Notes under the pieces: model-generated
The model's database searches: none
The model's input: only the letters and a program-made list of their open reading frames with translations
Told to the model about the DNA's origin: nothing
Assembly: GCF_000247695.1 (NCBI RefSeq)
Contig: NW_004624805.1
Coordinates: 3,693,096-3,757,095, forward strand
Direction of reading: 5' to 3'
Source of the DNA: Heterocephalus glaber
Lineage: Eukaryota > Chordata > Mammalia > Rodentia > Bathyergidae
Length of the DNA stretch: 64,000 bases
Part shown: positions 11,492 through 23,823 of the stretch, in pieces
Position numbering within the stretch: the stretch's first letter is position 1
Layout: each line of letters starts with the position of its first letter
Program-made: the position numbers and the translations under genes

Positions 11492-13192
11492 TATACTGAG
11501 CTTACCTGGTCACCTGTCCTCCAAATTGGCTCACCATTTCAGTTTGCCCCTCATACCCCTGCTGGCTGCTGTAGACTCTGCACTTCCTCCTCCTGCCTGT
11601 CTGATTCCCCTTTGTTAAGTGGAGACCCAGGGCACGAGGTCATAGATGGCAAACTCCTGGGCACCTGGGGTGAGCTCACGACAGAGTGCAGGCCGGCAGT
11701 GGACAGAGAGGTCAGAAAAGTAGCTCTAAGGGAAGTGTTTAATCCAAAAGGAGGAGACAGGCAGGGGGCTCAGCTGCTCACAGAGGCTAGGTGGAGAGTG
11801 ACAGCTCAGCACAGCGTCCAAGAGAAAGAGAATGAAACTCATCTGTTGTCAGCGGAGCTTACGATGAGAGGCTGGGGGCAGGGCCAGTGTTTTTGGCCAA
11901 GCACCCACTGAAAGGAGGGGCAGTGAGAGTCCTCGCCATTGCCCTTCACTGCCTCTCCGCCTGGTCTCCACTGAGCTGCTCCTGGCTGCCTTCCTCCTGC
12001 AGCTCTGGTCCACATCTGCCTGCTCAGCCCCACCCAGGACTGTGTGTGACCAAGCTCTGGCCAGCTGTGCAGACACCCACGGGAACGTCGCCAGAATACC
12101 GCGTTTGAGTGACTGGCAACAATTTGCCTCATGCAGAGCCATGGCCAGCTTATGAATTCCAGTTCTCCTTTTAAACTCCCAATGTCAAGTCTGAGCATCT
12201 CAGGTCTGATATTGTGCCTGAGTGTGTTTGACACTGGTGATGGGTCAGAGAAGATATTTCCAGTACTTTACAATGATGTTTCAATGTCACATGGGTAACA
12301 CGTAGCCCCCTGGCTCGGGGTTAGGCACCATACATCTCCTGATACTCAGAGTTGATTCACAAATGCACCCAGGAAAATGAATCAACTTGCTTTCATTTTT
12401 TTCTGGTTGAGCCCATTTATAACATCTTTGTGTTGCATACCATTCTGCTGCACACCAGTCTTGTTGGTTCATCCCTTCAGTGTTACGGAGCGCCTGTTCC
12501 CCAGCATTACCTGCCCTGCTTCCCAAGCTGGAGCCAGCCAGACTTCCAACCTCATCCCTGTCACGCAAAGTTGACTAAGCTGTGGTCCCTGTCCCCACCT
12601 CTCCCAGTCTGGGGAGCACAGCAGCCCTGCATTGGTTGTTCTGAGGTGGAAGAACTCTGGTGGCCCTTGAGCTGGGTCTTGAAGGACACGGAGCAGGTGA
12701 GTAGGGACAGTCCTGCAGGGGCACCAGGTGCAAAGCCCTGGGATCTCTGGAGCGGCTGGGCGGGAGGCTGTGGCTCCCAGGGAGGAGTCCAAGGTGGGTG
12801 GGTGAGTGCACCTCGATCAGCTGCTGCCACTTGCGGTTGCTGAGTGTGACCTTCCTGCTGAGCTGCCACCTCCGTTGCCTGGGTTCCTGGGTTGCGTGTC
12901 CTCAGCTGCCCTCCACAGCTTGCTGCCAAGGTGGAAGGGAGAACGCAGTCCTTTGTTCTCTGGGGGTGGAGGGGCAGTCGTAGAAAGCTGCTTCTTTCTC
13001 TCTTTTAATCAAACCACAGCTAACCACTGCCTGAATCCCTGGTCAGGTGCACAGCAGCCTACCAGCACATCGGCCTCCTCCCTGGCCCAGCCCAGCCTTG
13101 CAGGGATGTCTCTCGGAGCCCTGGGAGAAGTCTGCACACCAGTCTAAAAATAGGTAAGCAAAGGATCATAGCCTCTGGGTAAATGCTCTTAC
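11492..13192. other. Unassigned sequence with L2-like patches
   Basis: A patch at 12440-12620 and GGTGCAAAGCCCTGGGATC near 12728 look like L2. The long open frames between 11839 and 12929 on both strands lack splice context. This lies downstream of exon 13193-13281 on the minus strand, so it may hold intron or 3' UTR. Confidence 0.4.
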
Positions 13193-13281
13193 CAGGCCCC
13201 GACAGCCAGCTGTATCAAGTTCAGGCTTCCTCCTTGCCAAGCCACAGGGTCGTGAGAGACTTCCCATCTTGGCCTCTTGAG
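13193..13281 (-). CDS. Candidate third coding exon of unidentified minus-strand gene
   Basis: The 89-bp exon is defined by an excellent minus-strand acceptor (a long C/T tract reading TTCCTCCTCTCCTTTCCCAG just before position 13281) and a donor CTG|GTAAGAG just after 13193. Joined to the exon at 15684-15870, its frame runs 19 codons (from the split Cys codon, CSRGQDGKSL...) and stops at TGA 28 nt before the donor. That would make it the terminal coding exon with a short spliced 3' UTR, too short to trigger nonsense-mediated decay. Alternatively, joined directly to 19861-20009 with the middle exon skipped, it reads open throughout (AQEAKMGSLSRPCGLARRKP...) and ends in phase 0. Either the middle exon is alternative or one exon is misplaced. 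I do not recognise the protein. Confidence 0.5.
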
Positions 13282-13405
13282 CTGGGAAAGGAGAGGAGGA
13301 AGCGGAGAGGCAGGATGTGGTGGACCGGTTGTGTGCTGCAGGGAGGGCCAGCGGCTCGGAGCAAAAGGCCTCCCACAGGCTTTGTGAGCAGGGCTATCTA
13401 GTTAA

Positions 13406-13438
13406 GTGTGCACGTGTGTGTGCACACACGCACACACC
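13406..13438. repeat. Alternating GT/CA near-palindrome
   Basis: GTGTGCACGTGTGTGTGCAC followed by ACACGCACACAC alternates purine and pyrimidine for about 33 bp and is close to its own reverse complement around TGTGTGTGCACACAC. Such tracts favour Z-DNA or cruciform structure and are slippage-prone. Confidence 0.85.
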
Positions 13439-14379
13439 ACAGCCCTCAGACAACCCTTGCTTCAGTCTCCTTCAGTGGAACCTGGGATTTGGGATCCGTC
13501 TCTCTTGGGGTGGCTGGCCACTCTGGGTGCAGGGTTTCCAGGGTTTTCTGAGTGTGCACAGCCATCTGCAAGACCACAAAAACACAATATTTACTCTGAC
13601 ATAAACTCCGGGCTCATGAATTATCAAACACAACCCAGAGAGCAGCAACATAGCAGTGATGATTTTCAAATAACCTCGGCAAGCTGGTGTATGCGACTAT
13701 CAGATGTGTCCCTTTTCTAACCCTTCAGTGCCACTATCTCCTGTCTTGTCCTTCCACCAGTTCAACCAGTTCCCTGACAGTTTGGGACAGTTTTGTTTCA
13801 GAGCAGAAGTTGGAATTATAATAGGTTTCAATCCTGATTCAGTTGGTTCTAGAACAGAAAAGATACTTTCTCTTTGTTTCCAACCTCTTCCCAGAAAAAA
13901 AAAATTTTTTTAAGTCACTCCTAGGAAGATGTGGCAGTATAGCCACCTTTGGACCCTGGGGGAATAGTTTTGGGGGACTTCCACTAGCAGCTGAGGTGTT
14001 CTCCCAGAGTCTTAAACCTGAGGAGCTCCGAGCAGGTTTCTGGTGAGTCACACTGAGGGGGAAGACTGTGTTTCAGAGTCTGACAAAGGTCCTTTCCAAA
14101 ATACCTAACACACCCGTTGTCAGTATCGGTAGACTCATATATTTCAAAACGTTGAGATGTTCTACCTGTTTAGATCCTCATGCAACTCAGTAGGAAAGAT
14201 CTTCTCAAATAGGTTGTTCTCCCACTCTTTCCCACCCAAGGAGAGTCTGTCTTTAAAATAAGGTCTCCTTTATGGCTGTAAGATAGGATTGAGAGAAAAG
14301 GAAGGGAGTGGGCATTATTATTTCTTGCACGACTCCTGGGTTCCAGGTCTAGAATGGCTGGTGAAGGAGAATTCTAATC

Positions 14380-14665
14380 TGGCCAGGGTTCCTGCATCCA
14401 ACTGGCACCCGAAGCCCAGGGGTAGGACAGCATGTGGTTCAACTAGCCTGAGGTCACACACCCTGGGTTCCCTTACCAGTGCTGTCACCCATGAGCCGCA
14501 TGGCTTTGGGAAAATAGCTGAATTTCTATTCAATTCAGTTTCTTCTCTAAAAGCGGGGACTGAGTTACCTGCTGCACAGGTGAACGGGTGCACAGGGCTT
14601 TCATGGACTAACACTGGGCTCTCGGCAGATGCCTACATAGAGTAGGTGCTCAGTAAATGCCACCT
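14380..14665 (+). mobile_element. MIR SINE
   Basis: ATGAGCCGCATGGCTTTGGG, CAGTTTCTTCTCTAAAAGCG and, at the end, GAGTAGGTGCTCAGTAAATG match sense MIR blocks (splice-like core, 'CTCAGTTTCCTCATCTGTAAA' block and the GCTCAATAAATG terminus). Confidence 0.8.
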
Positions 14666-15683
14666 TCTCCTCTGATTGCACTCATCATTTGCAACGAATA
14701 GATCTGAAAACACATTATCTGCACATTAACTAAACACCTTGATTCATTTGGAAAGACTGGCCTGGCCTTGTAACTACTGTAACAAACTGACTTCTGTTGG
14801 TGTACTTTGGGGGGGCACAAAGTGTGGCGAAGCCAACAGCTTGTCTTTGGGGAGTGTAGAAGCTTGTTCCTGAGAGCATACGTGCTCTTGGACAGCTGTG
14901 TGCCCAATCATTGTGCTCACTGCTCCCAGAAGGCAGTCAGCTCCCCATTTGGATCAGGTTATTACTTGGACCTTCTCCTTTTTATTCCAGAGACTTTTTG
15001 CAGTGATTTGATTTAGTTCAAAAGACCTCAAGCGCTATGGAATAAATTTGCTTATGGTGATGGATGGGCATTTTGACAACGCAGGGCTTTGCTTCTAACA
15101 CATTTTTATTACACTCGATATCACCAACCAGTGAAATAGCACAGGACATCCTTCTCGAGGTGCACACTGCTCTCTGGTAGCAGAGAGATTAGGTGGTCTG
15201 TTTAAAACTGCCAAGCAAATGGGTGGCAGGCAGACTGAGACGCCATTAGGCCACACTCGAACACAGAGGTGACAGGAAGGAGCTGACCATCTTCTGCCCA
15301 CATGTCTTTAATTAGAAACAGAGCAAGCACGTCAGGACTTCTGACTCCACTGAGAAGCACAGTGAAACTTTATTAGCTCAATTAAAAATCCCTGTCACCA
15401 GCGTCTGTACAACTGAGCTGCTGGAGGGCAGACCGTGGGCTAATGTGTGACATGGTGGCTGAGAGTGGCTGGGGACCCCTGGAACAGCTGGGGGGCAGTG
15501 GCAAGGCTCAGGCGGTGGCTTCCCCCAGGCTCGCAGGACAGTCTGTGTGTTTCTGTACCATCCTCCTGCGGAGGAAATTATACCACACATTTTTCTCCAA
15601 ACCAGATGCAAAAACCAAAAACTTGAATCCAAATGTCCTTTGTCGAGTGAAAACATTCTGAGACCTCAGAAATGATCACTCAC

Positions 15684-15870
15684 CAAACACTGTTTTCCTG
15701 ACTTGTAATTTGGTCAGTTATCACAGGTTTCAGAAAGGTTCCGGGTGGTCCCCTCTCCTTGGGGAACTCTGTAGGTTTCCTGGTTTCAGTTTCTGGACTT
15801 TCTGCTTGCCTGGGAGTTCCAGGGAAACTGAACTTGCTGAGCAAGTCAGCTGCGGAAGGCAGCTCCACAC
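15684..15870 (-). CDS. Coding exon of unidentified minus-strand gene
   Basis: The 187-bp exon has a strong acceptor (GTTTTTCCTCTCCAG before 15870) and a consensus donor (TTTG|GTGAGT after 15684). It starts with the last two bases of a codon, contains 61 open codons (beginning VELPSAADLLSKFSFPGTPR and continuing with acidic, proline-rich sequence to ..TDQITSQENSV) and ends with two bases of the next codon. Exon 19861-20009 ends with one base, so the junction completes a Gly codon (G|GT) and the frame stays open across it. The peptide looks polar and disordered, rich in S, T, E and P, with no membrane segment or catalytic motif. I cannot name the gene. The minus strand here has no overlapping repeat, which supports real coding sequence. 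Confidence 0.72.
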
Positions 15871-18800
15871 CTGGAGAGGAAAAACCTAATTAGGATTCTT
15901 CCCCTTTCTTCAAACCAGGAGTTGGCAAGAGCAGGCCTGGGTGGAGGTGGATGCTTTTACATTTTGATCCCTCACACACCTGCCTAAGAAAGATGCTCAA
16001 CTTAAAGTTTCAAAACATTTGATGATCTTCTGTACAGTTTTGTAAGTGCCATTAGATCCCCTTCTGCCTCTTTCAGGTGTCAGAGGTGCCAAGCTTCAGT
16101 GCTGTCCTCTCTGAGGCCGAGTCTCTGATACTTGGGTGGTGTGGGCTCAGATTCCTGAATACCTTACTGCAGTCCTCTAATTTGAAGTGTGCCAAGTGGG
16201 TTTCCTGCCTTCACAACCATCCCATGATGCAGCTTGATCGAAGAGCTGAGCCCATTTCACAGGGAGGATGGGGACCATCCAAACAGTCTGGATTGCTCAA
16301 ATGAACAATTTGCATTTAGGGTCCTCCTGGGGGAAAATAAATGCAGAGACATCTGCGGTGAAAGGTGAGGTCCAATCTCCAACTCCTCCAGCCTTCTCAG
16401 TCCCCCTTCCGTGCAGTACAGCAGTAACAGGAGGGGGTTAAAGCACACACACCGGAAGCTGACTGCCCGTGGTCCCTATGGAACTGGCAGAGGGGTGTCA
16501 GCAGTCACATCTGAGCAGTGCAGCACTGTCCCCCAGAAGAGGAGGCCATCACCCTGCCATCTGTAATTATGATAAACACAGAACGCACAGCCTGGGGCTC
16601 CAAATGACCAGGAATCTTTTCACACCTTTCCAACCTGGCCAAATATGTCCCTTTCCAAAGTGGGAGCAACATGCGTTTATTGAAATGAATCAAGTAGAGG
16701 ACAGTTTGAGATGCCAGGTGGAGAGCCACCTCTCTGCATCACTCAATTCAGTCTGCATTCTCTGATCTGGGGAGCCCATGTGAGTATCAGATGCCAGTGT
16801 CCGCCTCACAGTGCATGGAGGCTGTGGGACAGTCAGGCAACACCAGGTCCAGAGCTCTTACTCGGTGAAGGCAGCTTTTTCACCAAATTCCTCTCTCCAA
16901 GTTGATTTTCTTCTTTGCCTTCAGAATAGTTTTTTTCTGATTTCATCATGTTCTCAAGTGTAGCATCAAGACCAGTTGGAAGGAATGAAGATAAAGTTTG
17001 GGAGTGTGCAAGGATAAACAGAGAAAATTGTTCCTTATAGATCACAGAGATGCTCACCCATAGAAATGATGCTCCTGAATCCACACCATTTTTAAGGGGA
17101 TGCTTTGACCTCCCAGGTCAGTGGATATAATTGTTTCTAAGTTGTTCACCTATGACTTTGACTCATCTCTTACGGTTTCTTTAACTAGTGCGGTTTGGCT
17201 CTACTGGCCGGAGAGCTCAGAAGCAAGCGCTGGCCTCAGACCTGTCACTCAGTCCCTCCTCCTTGCCCCTAAGGGTGGAAGGGGTGCTGTACCAAGATCT
17301 TATCTGTGTTGGCCTTGGCACAGTCTTACATCCTGCATACATGGGCCCCAGATAAAACCCCCAACTGTGGCCAGCTGGATGGACGTCACCAGGGAAAATC
17401 TCTCATCACAGCAGGTCACTTCCTTTCTCAGGCTACAGCCTGAGTCATCCGGGGCTAGGGAAAGTAGGCCAACTCCAGCTGGAGAAGGAGATCATGCACA
17501 GTTTGTTTAGATGTGTGCATGATCCATACTGAGGTTGGTACCATGTCTCTGTTAAGGAAGACTTTGGAATTATTTCTATTTCCCTTCTATTTCTGAAGGT
17601 CACATGCTGTGATCCAAACCACACAATTCACCAAAATTAACGCTGATGAATTAGCTTTTTACATGCAAGTTTGTTTTCTAAGAATCAGCGTATTTCTATT
17701 TCCTGTCTCCAGATATTGCCAATTATATGTGCCCAGGGTATGGATATAGCAGGGCCAAACTTGGGGTGCCATCTGCATGCAGAGACATTCCTCATATGTC
17801 CTCCTCCACAAGTTTGCTGCCTGAGATCCTTAAACAGAAAACTGTCTTTAGTTCCACCATCTGATGTAAGGCCTCTATGCCACTACAGGGGAGAAAATGC
17901 TCACTGAATATCTCCCATTAAGATTTCAACAGAGCGTACAAATTCTTCCTTGAGGCTAAACTTTATAGGTAGCTGGTCATGGGATAGGAAGAGTGGTTAA
18001 AACCAGAAGGTCTTTGGGTCCCTGAATGGATGATGGCATCTGGAATTGCAGGAGAAAAGACATGTAGGAAAAATGAAGGCAACTTTACCTCTCTGCACCC
18101 TGCCGGGTCTGCCCGTTGGCTCTGTCACGGGAGAAGTACGCCTGTGTGCCAAGCCCTGTGGCTGGGAAAGCTGTCTTTCTTCTCCCAGATAATGCTAGTA
18201 GTGCCTCACTCTTCAGGGCTTCCTTGGGCACAGCACAGAAAGCGGTCTATGTTCACCTTCCCCACTGTGTTCTGACCCATGCTCTGCAGGGCCAGGGCTT
18301 GGCAGTGAGGTCCTCAGTCACCTGAGGAGAGAAGCAGTGATTGAGCCCTGTGGTTCCCAGTCTCTTGCTCATGATGCACATCCCAGGGCAGGCATCTCCA
18401 AGCCCATGCCAAGGCAGGCCTCCCAGTGGGGAGATGTGGTACCAAGGCAGAGTCACCCTCCGGATCCTTCAAAGGCAAACTAACTTGAAGAGATTCCAGG
18501 AAGAGGAAGCTGTCAGAAAAAGTGCTGTCAGAAGACCAAAGCAAACTCCTTCTCTCCTCCTCCATCACTTGTTCCCCCGCCTGACCCGACCAGAGAGCTC
18601 TTCCCACATTGGCTCCTTCTTTGACGGCCTGATGAGAAGCAAACATCAGCACTCACGGCTCACTTTTCTCATGATGGCTTCTTAATCATTTCTCCCAAAA
18701 CTACAGGCTGAGCACACCGGGTGTAAAGGTAACGGCAACATGAAATGGTTGGGATGGCCGTGGTCAGGCCCAGCCGGGGCCTGGTTGAAGAGACTGACAG

Positions 18801-19860
18801 CAGCTGGCTGATCTTTCACCTTGACAAAATTAGAAGAGTTGTCACAATGTCCTGGAACCTTCTGCCATGTTTTAGCTATTATGCATGCTACTATCATAAA
18901 TACTATTTGGTTTCACTATCAGCACTTACTTCAGCACAATTAAAGTCATTTCATTTCTTCAAAAATTTGACAGTCATATTCATATTTATGACCTGATTTT
19001 GAGTGCCTGTAAATCCTTTATGGTTCCATCTTTTTAGAAAAAGTCATATGAAAAGAAAATGAAGATTACTCATTTGACTGGAATCATGCTCGAAACAACT
19101 CTGAATATATTTCCTAAAGTTTCCTGATTGATTGCCTGGGAAATAACCCCAAATGATACCATTATATTTATATTTCTGCATCAGGAATATTTCCCTTATT
19201 GCTCTAGTTCTGAAACAGATTCCCAAGAAAGCATACAAAATATCAAAATAGCATTTTCAATATCTGCCAGACCTGCAGGCTTGCGTCTCAGCAAGAAAAT
19301 GTGTAACTAGTGAGCAAGCTGCCTCTTTGTCAAATATAAATGTGGCAAATTCTAAGGTGGCTCCTCTTCAACTAAATTGTCTCAGCAGGCTTAGCAGCAG
19401 GGAGAGTGTTTGCTGTGGAACACAGGCAAAAAACCAGTCTTTATATTATATTTCCAGGAGGGTATTATATTAAGTTCCGCAGAGAAATGATGAGATGTTG
19501 CTGGTGAAATGGCACATTTCCTTGCAGAATCATCTATTCCATTTAAATGTGATCAATTCTTTAGCCCGCGTGGGTAATGTTCTACTGAGTCACAGCTTCC
19601 TCACTGGAGCCTCGCCGCGGTCTGCCTTCTCTGACCGAGGGGATATTAATGAATCTGAAACATGACTCCCAGCCCCGGATTTCCACGCGGCCTGACCTCC
19701 TCCAGACTCACCCTGACTCCACATACACGCTTTTCGAGAGACACGATTTTGTCTTGTCTGGAGAGCAATATAATTAGAAAGCAATTTGGCCCACACACGC
19801 TGCTTCCACGGTCACTCTGCCCTGTCTCTGCCTGCTCCTGATGGGGCTGGTTTTGCTCAC
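15871..19860. other. Putative intron between minus-strand exons
   Basis: This is the 3990-bp interval between two phase-compatible minus-strand exons. I recognise no strong repeat except a weak MIR-like patch near 16200-16290. A possible minus-strand exon at 18258-18321 (acceptor GCTTCTCTCCTCAG, donor GGGGAAG|GTGAAC) would introduce an in-frame stop after exon 19861-20009, so it is not called. Confidence 0.5.
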
Positions 19861-20009
19861 CTTGGCTGCCCTCTGAGGTGTGCAGCAGCTCAGGGTCCTC
19901 ATCCTCACTGCGTGCAGCCCAGGCTGGGCCAGGCTTGGAGGGCATCCGTTGCAGTCTGTCTGGTGTCAGCCCCAGTCTGGGGGGCTCCTGCGCCTGGGCT
20001 CTGATGCCT
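19861..20009 (-). CDS. Coding exon of unidentified minus-strand gene
   Basis: The 149-bp exon is bounded by a minus-strand acceptor CTCTTTTGCACAG (before 20009) and a donor AAG|GTGAGC (after 19861). It begins with the third base of a codon, has 49 open codons (starting GIRAQAQEPPRLGLTPDRLQ, then a proline-rich part and an acidic SEDEDPELLHTSEGSQ end) and leaves one base for the next exon. The frame continues into 15684-15870. The composition suggests a disordered, possibly phosphorylated linker of a larger protein. The alternative minus-strand frame is stopped. An upstream exon ending in two codon bases is required but was not found, so the gene's 5' end lies further right or outside the window. 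Confidence 0.7.
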
Positions 20010-20129
20010 CTGTGCAAAAGAGACCAAGAGGCCTGACCCCAGCTGCCTAACCCCACTGTCTGTCTGGTTTCCTCGCCTTTATTTACTGAGCGCCTGAAGT
20101 TCAGAGAGCATCCAGAGGCCTATTCATCT

Positions 20130-21000
20130 CCCTCATACACTGCTCACAGCTTCCCTCCTCCAGTCCCTGTCCCCAGGTTCCAACTTGGAAGCCATCTTTA
20201 ATCCATTTCCTTTTACGTCCAATAAATCTCCATATCCCATGAATTTGGACTTCTCACTTCTGCATGCAACATCCTAATTTGGGCCTCTTACCCAAACCAC
20301 TGTTACAGCTTCCCAGCCATTTTTTTCTACCCTGGATTTCACTTTCGCTAATTCGTACATTCCCATATGGTCAGATTACTTTTCCAAATGCATATCGCTG
20401 GGAGTTTTATAATGTCATCTTCCCACTCAAAGATCTCCAGTGGTGTTTCAGGGCCCAGAGTTTCCTTAGCTGGTATTCTAACCCACTGCCAGTTCTTATA
20501 CATAAAGTTTTATTGGGCTAGAGTCATGCCCATTCATTTATGGATTGTTTATGGCTGGATTTATGTCATGACGGCAGAGTGGAGTCATTTAGACAGAGAC
20601 CACATGGCTTGCAAAGCCTCAAATACTTACTTATTACCTGGTCCTTTATGGAAGCTTTTGCCAATCCCTGTACTAAAATATGGTTCACGATTTCCTTTCT
20701 GGTTTAATTTCCTTAGAGTCTGGGTTTTCATGCAGTGGTGCCTTGACTTGTCTGATCCGCCCCTCCACGCTCACCTCGAGATCACGCTCCTCCCGGAGGC
20801 TTTCCTGACTCCCATGTCACCGTGGTCGCCCTCCTATCACCCCCTTTACACTTCGCCATGGCACTTCATGTGCTCTGACTGCTAGTGTGAATATGCATGT
20901 GTATCCCGTTGCCTCCCATCACTCCGGTCAAGTCTTAAATTCCTGGAGGGCAGAAACTACACCTTACCTCCACCCCCCACCCCAGCTGCCTGACATATCC
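20130..21000 (+). mobile_element. L2 LINE fragment, split by a hAT element
   Basis: Sense L2 blocks appear in order: TTGGAAGCCATCTTTAATCC, GGTCAGATTACTTTTCC, ACTCAAAGATCTCCAGTGG, then after an interruption GAGGCTTTCCTGACTCCCATG and AATTCCTGGAGGGCAGAAAC. These match the reverse-transcriptase end and 3' region of L2. The copy is old and non-coding. Confidence 0.75.
20490..20680 (+). mobile_element. hAT-Charlie-type DNA transposon fragment inside L2
   Basis: CATAAAGTTTTATTGGGCTAG, GCCCATTCATTTATGGATTG, GACGGCAGAGTGGAGTCATT and GCAAAGCCTCAAATACTTAC follow a Charlie-type non-autonomous element. It interrupts the L2, so it is the younger of the two. TIR ends are not clear. Confidence 0.7.
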
Positions 21001-21493
21001 ACTCCGTTGATATTTGGAGACTTCGTGGACTCAGAAACAGGGAATCTTTTCTTCCAGTGGCTTCCAAAATAAACAATCATCATCCCCTTCTATTAAAGAC
21101 AAGATGGGAAAAAGAACACAAACCACGCTCCCCTAGAATAGTTAAGGATTTACTTTGTTCTTGTCTTGTTTGGATAAGTGATTGAGGAAGTCCCCAGCTC
21201 CTGTGTAAGAGTCTTTTCAGGAAAGGGACAGAGTTGGGGCCAGAAGAATGAACAATGAGTGAGGCTTTGCCTCCGCACCCTGTGGGAGATCTTCTGGAGT
21301 GAGCCCTGTTACCAGCCTGTCCAAAGGAATGGGGAGGACTTGCCCACGAACCTTCACAGAGGCCTCCAGGTCTCCTCTGATGAAAAGAGCATGGAACTCC
21401 ATGAACGTGGGTATTCGGACAGAATATTGGAACCGGAAATTATTTGAATTGGAGAAGTTTGAATCTTTTGAAATAGATCGGTGATAGCCAGGT

Positions 21494-21876
21494 TCTACAG
21501 TTGGGATAAGTATCCCCAAGGGCCACATATGGAAGTCCTGGTCTCTACCCTGTGGCCTGACTGGGGAGTGTGAGAACATTTAATAGAGGAGACCTAATGA
21601 AAGGAAAGTAGGCCACCAGGGGAAATCCTTTTAGGGGATCTTAAGACCCTTGCCCTTTTCTTCCTTTCTCTCTTTTTGCTTCCTGACTTCATGAGGTAGA
21701 GCAGTTTTCTCTGCCACTTGCCTCCCACCATGTGGCCTTCTCACCAAAGACCCAAGAGCAGCAGAACAATGACTATGTATTGAAAACTGTGGAGCCATGA
21801 GCCAAAATAAACCTTATGCCTTTTAAATTGGTGGTCTCAGGTATTTTGTTATAGTAATGGAAATCTGACTAACACA
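21494..21876 (+). mobile_element. Solo LTR, MaLR-type
   Basis: The end GAGCCAAAATAAACCTTATG ... TCAGGTATTTTGTTATAGTA ... CTGACTAACACA is the family tail, with the AATAAA signal. The head is degraded (CTACAGTTGGGATAAGTATC). The middle carries the CCACCATGTGGCCTTCTC pattern seen in sister copies. Confidence 0.75.
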
Positions 21877-21887
21877 AGAGATGTATT

Positions 21888-22178
21888 AGCTTTCTGTGGC
21901 TACTGTAACAAATTACCCTAAACCAGTGACTTAATATACATTTCTTCTCTCACAGTTCTACAGAAGCAGTTTCCTGGGCTAATTCTAACATGTTAACAAG
22001 GCCGTACTCAGTCTGGAGGTGCCAAGGTAGACTTCATTTCCTTTCTTTCCTCTCCCAGCTTCTAGTGGCTGGCAGCAACCTTTGGCTCAAGGAATCCTCC
22101 CTCCAATCGCTGCTTCCATGAGCACATTGCCTTCTTTCATTCTGTTGGTGTCAAATCTCTCTGTTTTCTTCTTTTTAA
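21888..22178 (-). mobile_element. MaLR/MLT1-type LTR fragment, antisense
   Basis: GTATTAGCTTTCTGTGGCTAC, GTAACAAATTACCCTAAACC and TTCTCTCACAGTTCTACAG, then CTTCTAGTGGCTGGCAGCAAC, follow an antisense old MaLR LTR. It abuts the sense LTR at 21494-21876 on one side and the L1 on the other. Confidence 0.7.
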
Positions 22179-23823
22179 AAATTTTATGTTTTTATTTTTT
22201 TCATCCGTTTATGTTTTTGATATGTAATAACAATTGAAGGCAATTGTTATCTATACATATAACATCTCAGAGCAATCCAGGACAATCTCTCATTGCAAGA
22301 TTCTTAACTCAGTTTCATCTACAACATCCTTTTTTGCCATAAAAATTAACTGCAATAGACTTAATATTTGTGTCATCCTAAAATTTATATTTAAGTAATA
22401 GAATTTGTTGCATATAACCTGATGTTTTGATATGCATTCATATTGTGAAATGATTTCTGTAGTCAAGCTAATTTACATGTCCATCACCTCACAGTTACAA
22501 AATTTTGTGTGTGTGGTGAGAACAGAAGATCTACTCTCAGCATATTTCAAGTATAAAATATAGTATTATGACTGTACTCACCTGACATACATTAAATGTC
22601 TAGAACTTATTATCCTACATAAATTAAAGTTTGTACCCTTTAGCTCTGGTTTCCTCCCATCCCCACCTCTAGCTCCTTTGCAACATTCTCTGCTTCTACA
22701 CATTTGACTTTTTAAGATTCCACATACAAAGTGAAATCATGAAGTATTTGTCTTTCTATATCTGGTTTACTGAACTTAGCAGAATGCCCTTGAGGCTCAT
22801 TCATGCCGTTACAAATGGAAAGATTTTCTTCTTAAAGGCTGAATAATATTCCATTGCATGTGAATATTCAGTTTCTTTATCATCTTTTCTATTGACAGGT
22901 GGTTTCCATGTCTTGGCTATTGCAAATAGGGGTTCAGTGAACATGAAAGTACAGGTATATCTTCAAGATGTTGATTTCATCTCCTATGGCTTTGTAATAT
23001 AACATGAAATCAAAAAGTGTGGTAACTCCAACCTTCTTTGGCAAGACAGCTTTAGTTCTCCAGAGTCTTTATGGCTCCATATGAATTGCAGGATTGTGTT
23101 TTCTGTTTCTGTGAAAAATGACACTATAATTTTGATAGGAATTTGACACAAACTCTGGATTATGCCAAATTCTATGAACATTTTAATAATATTCTTCCAA
23201 TCCGTGAACATTGATATCTTTCCATTTTTTGTGTTTTCTTCAATTTCTTTTATCAATATCTTATTCTCAGTGTAACAGATCTTCATAACCTTGGTTACAT
23301 TTTTTCTTAAGTTTTTTGGGTGCTATTGTAAATGGGATTGTTTTCTTAATTTCCTTTTCAGATAGCTCATTGTTGGTTAAAGAAATGCTACTGATTTTTG
23401 TATGTTTATTTTGTATCCTGTAACTTTATGGAATTCGGTTATTAGTTCTAACAGTTTTCAGGGAGTCCATGGTTTTCCACCTGTTAAGATCACATCACCT
23501 ATAAACAGAGATAAGTTTACTTCTTTTACCTGGGTTTCTTTAATTTATTTTTCTTGCCTTGTCACCCTGGCTAGGACTTTTGCACTATATTAAATAGCAC
23601 TGACAGTGAGTATCCTGGGCTTTAGCAGATCTTATAGAAAAAGCTTTCAGAAACACCACCCTCCTCATGAGTAGGATGTTAGCTATGGGCTTCTCATAAG
23701 TGTTTTTATTTTACTGTGTTGTGGTAAATTCATTCTATAACTATTTTGTTGAGAACTTTTATCATGAACAGGTGTTGAATTTTGTCAAATGCTTTTTCTA
23801 GATCTATCAAGATTATCACTTTT

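Larger units (their letters stand above)
13282..15683. other. Putative intron between minus-strand exons
   Basis: If the exons belong together, this is the intron between 15684-15870 and 13193-13281. It holds a purine/pyrimidine-alternating repeat (13406-13438), a MIR (14380-14665) and otherwise unassigned sequence. An open stretch ending at a GTGAGT donor (near 14042, plus strand) has an acceptor-like ACTCCTAG upstream, but only weak exon character. Confidence 0.45.

Noticed and set aside
18258..18321. Possible extra minus-strand exon between 15870 and 19861
   Set aside because: Splice signals look plausible, but joining it to exon 19861-20009 gives an immediate in-frame stop.
21217..21579. 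Minus- and plus-strand frames suggesting a processed pseudogene
   Set aside because: Neither could be matched to a known protein by eye, and the right part is LTR sequence.
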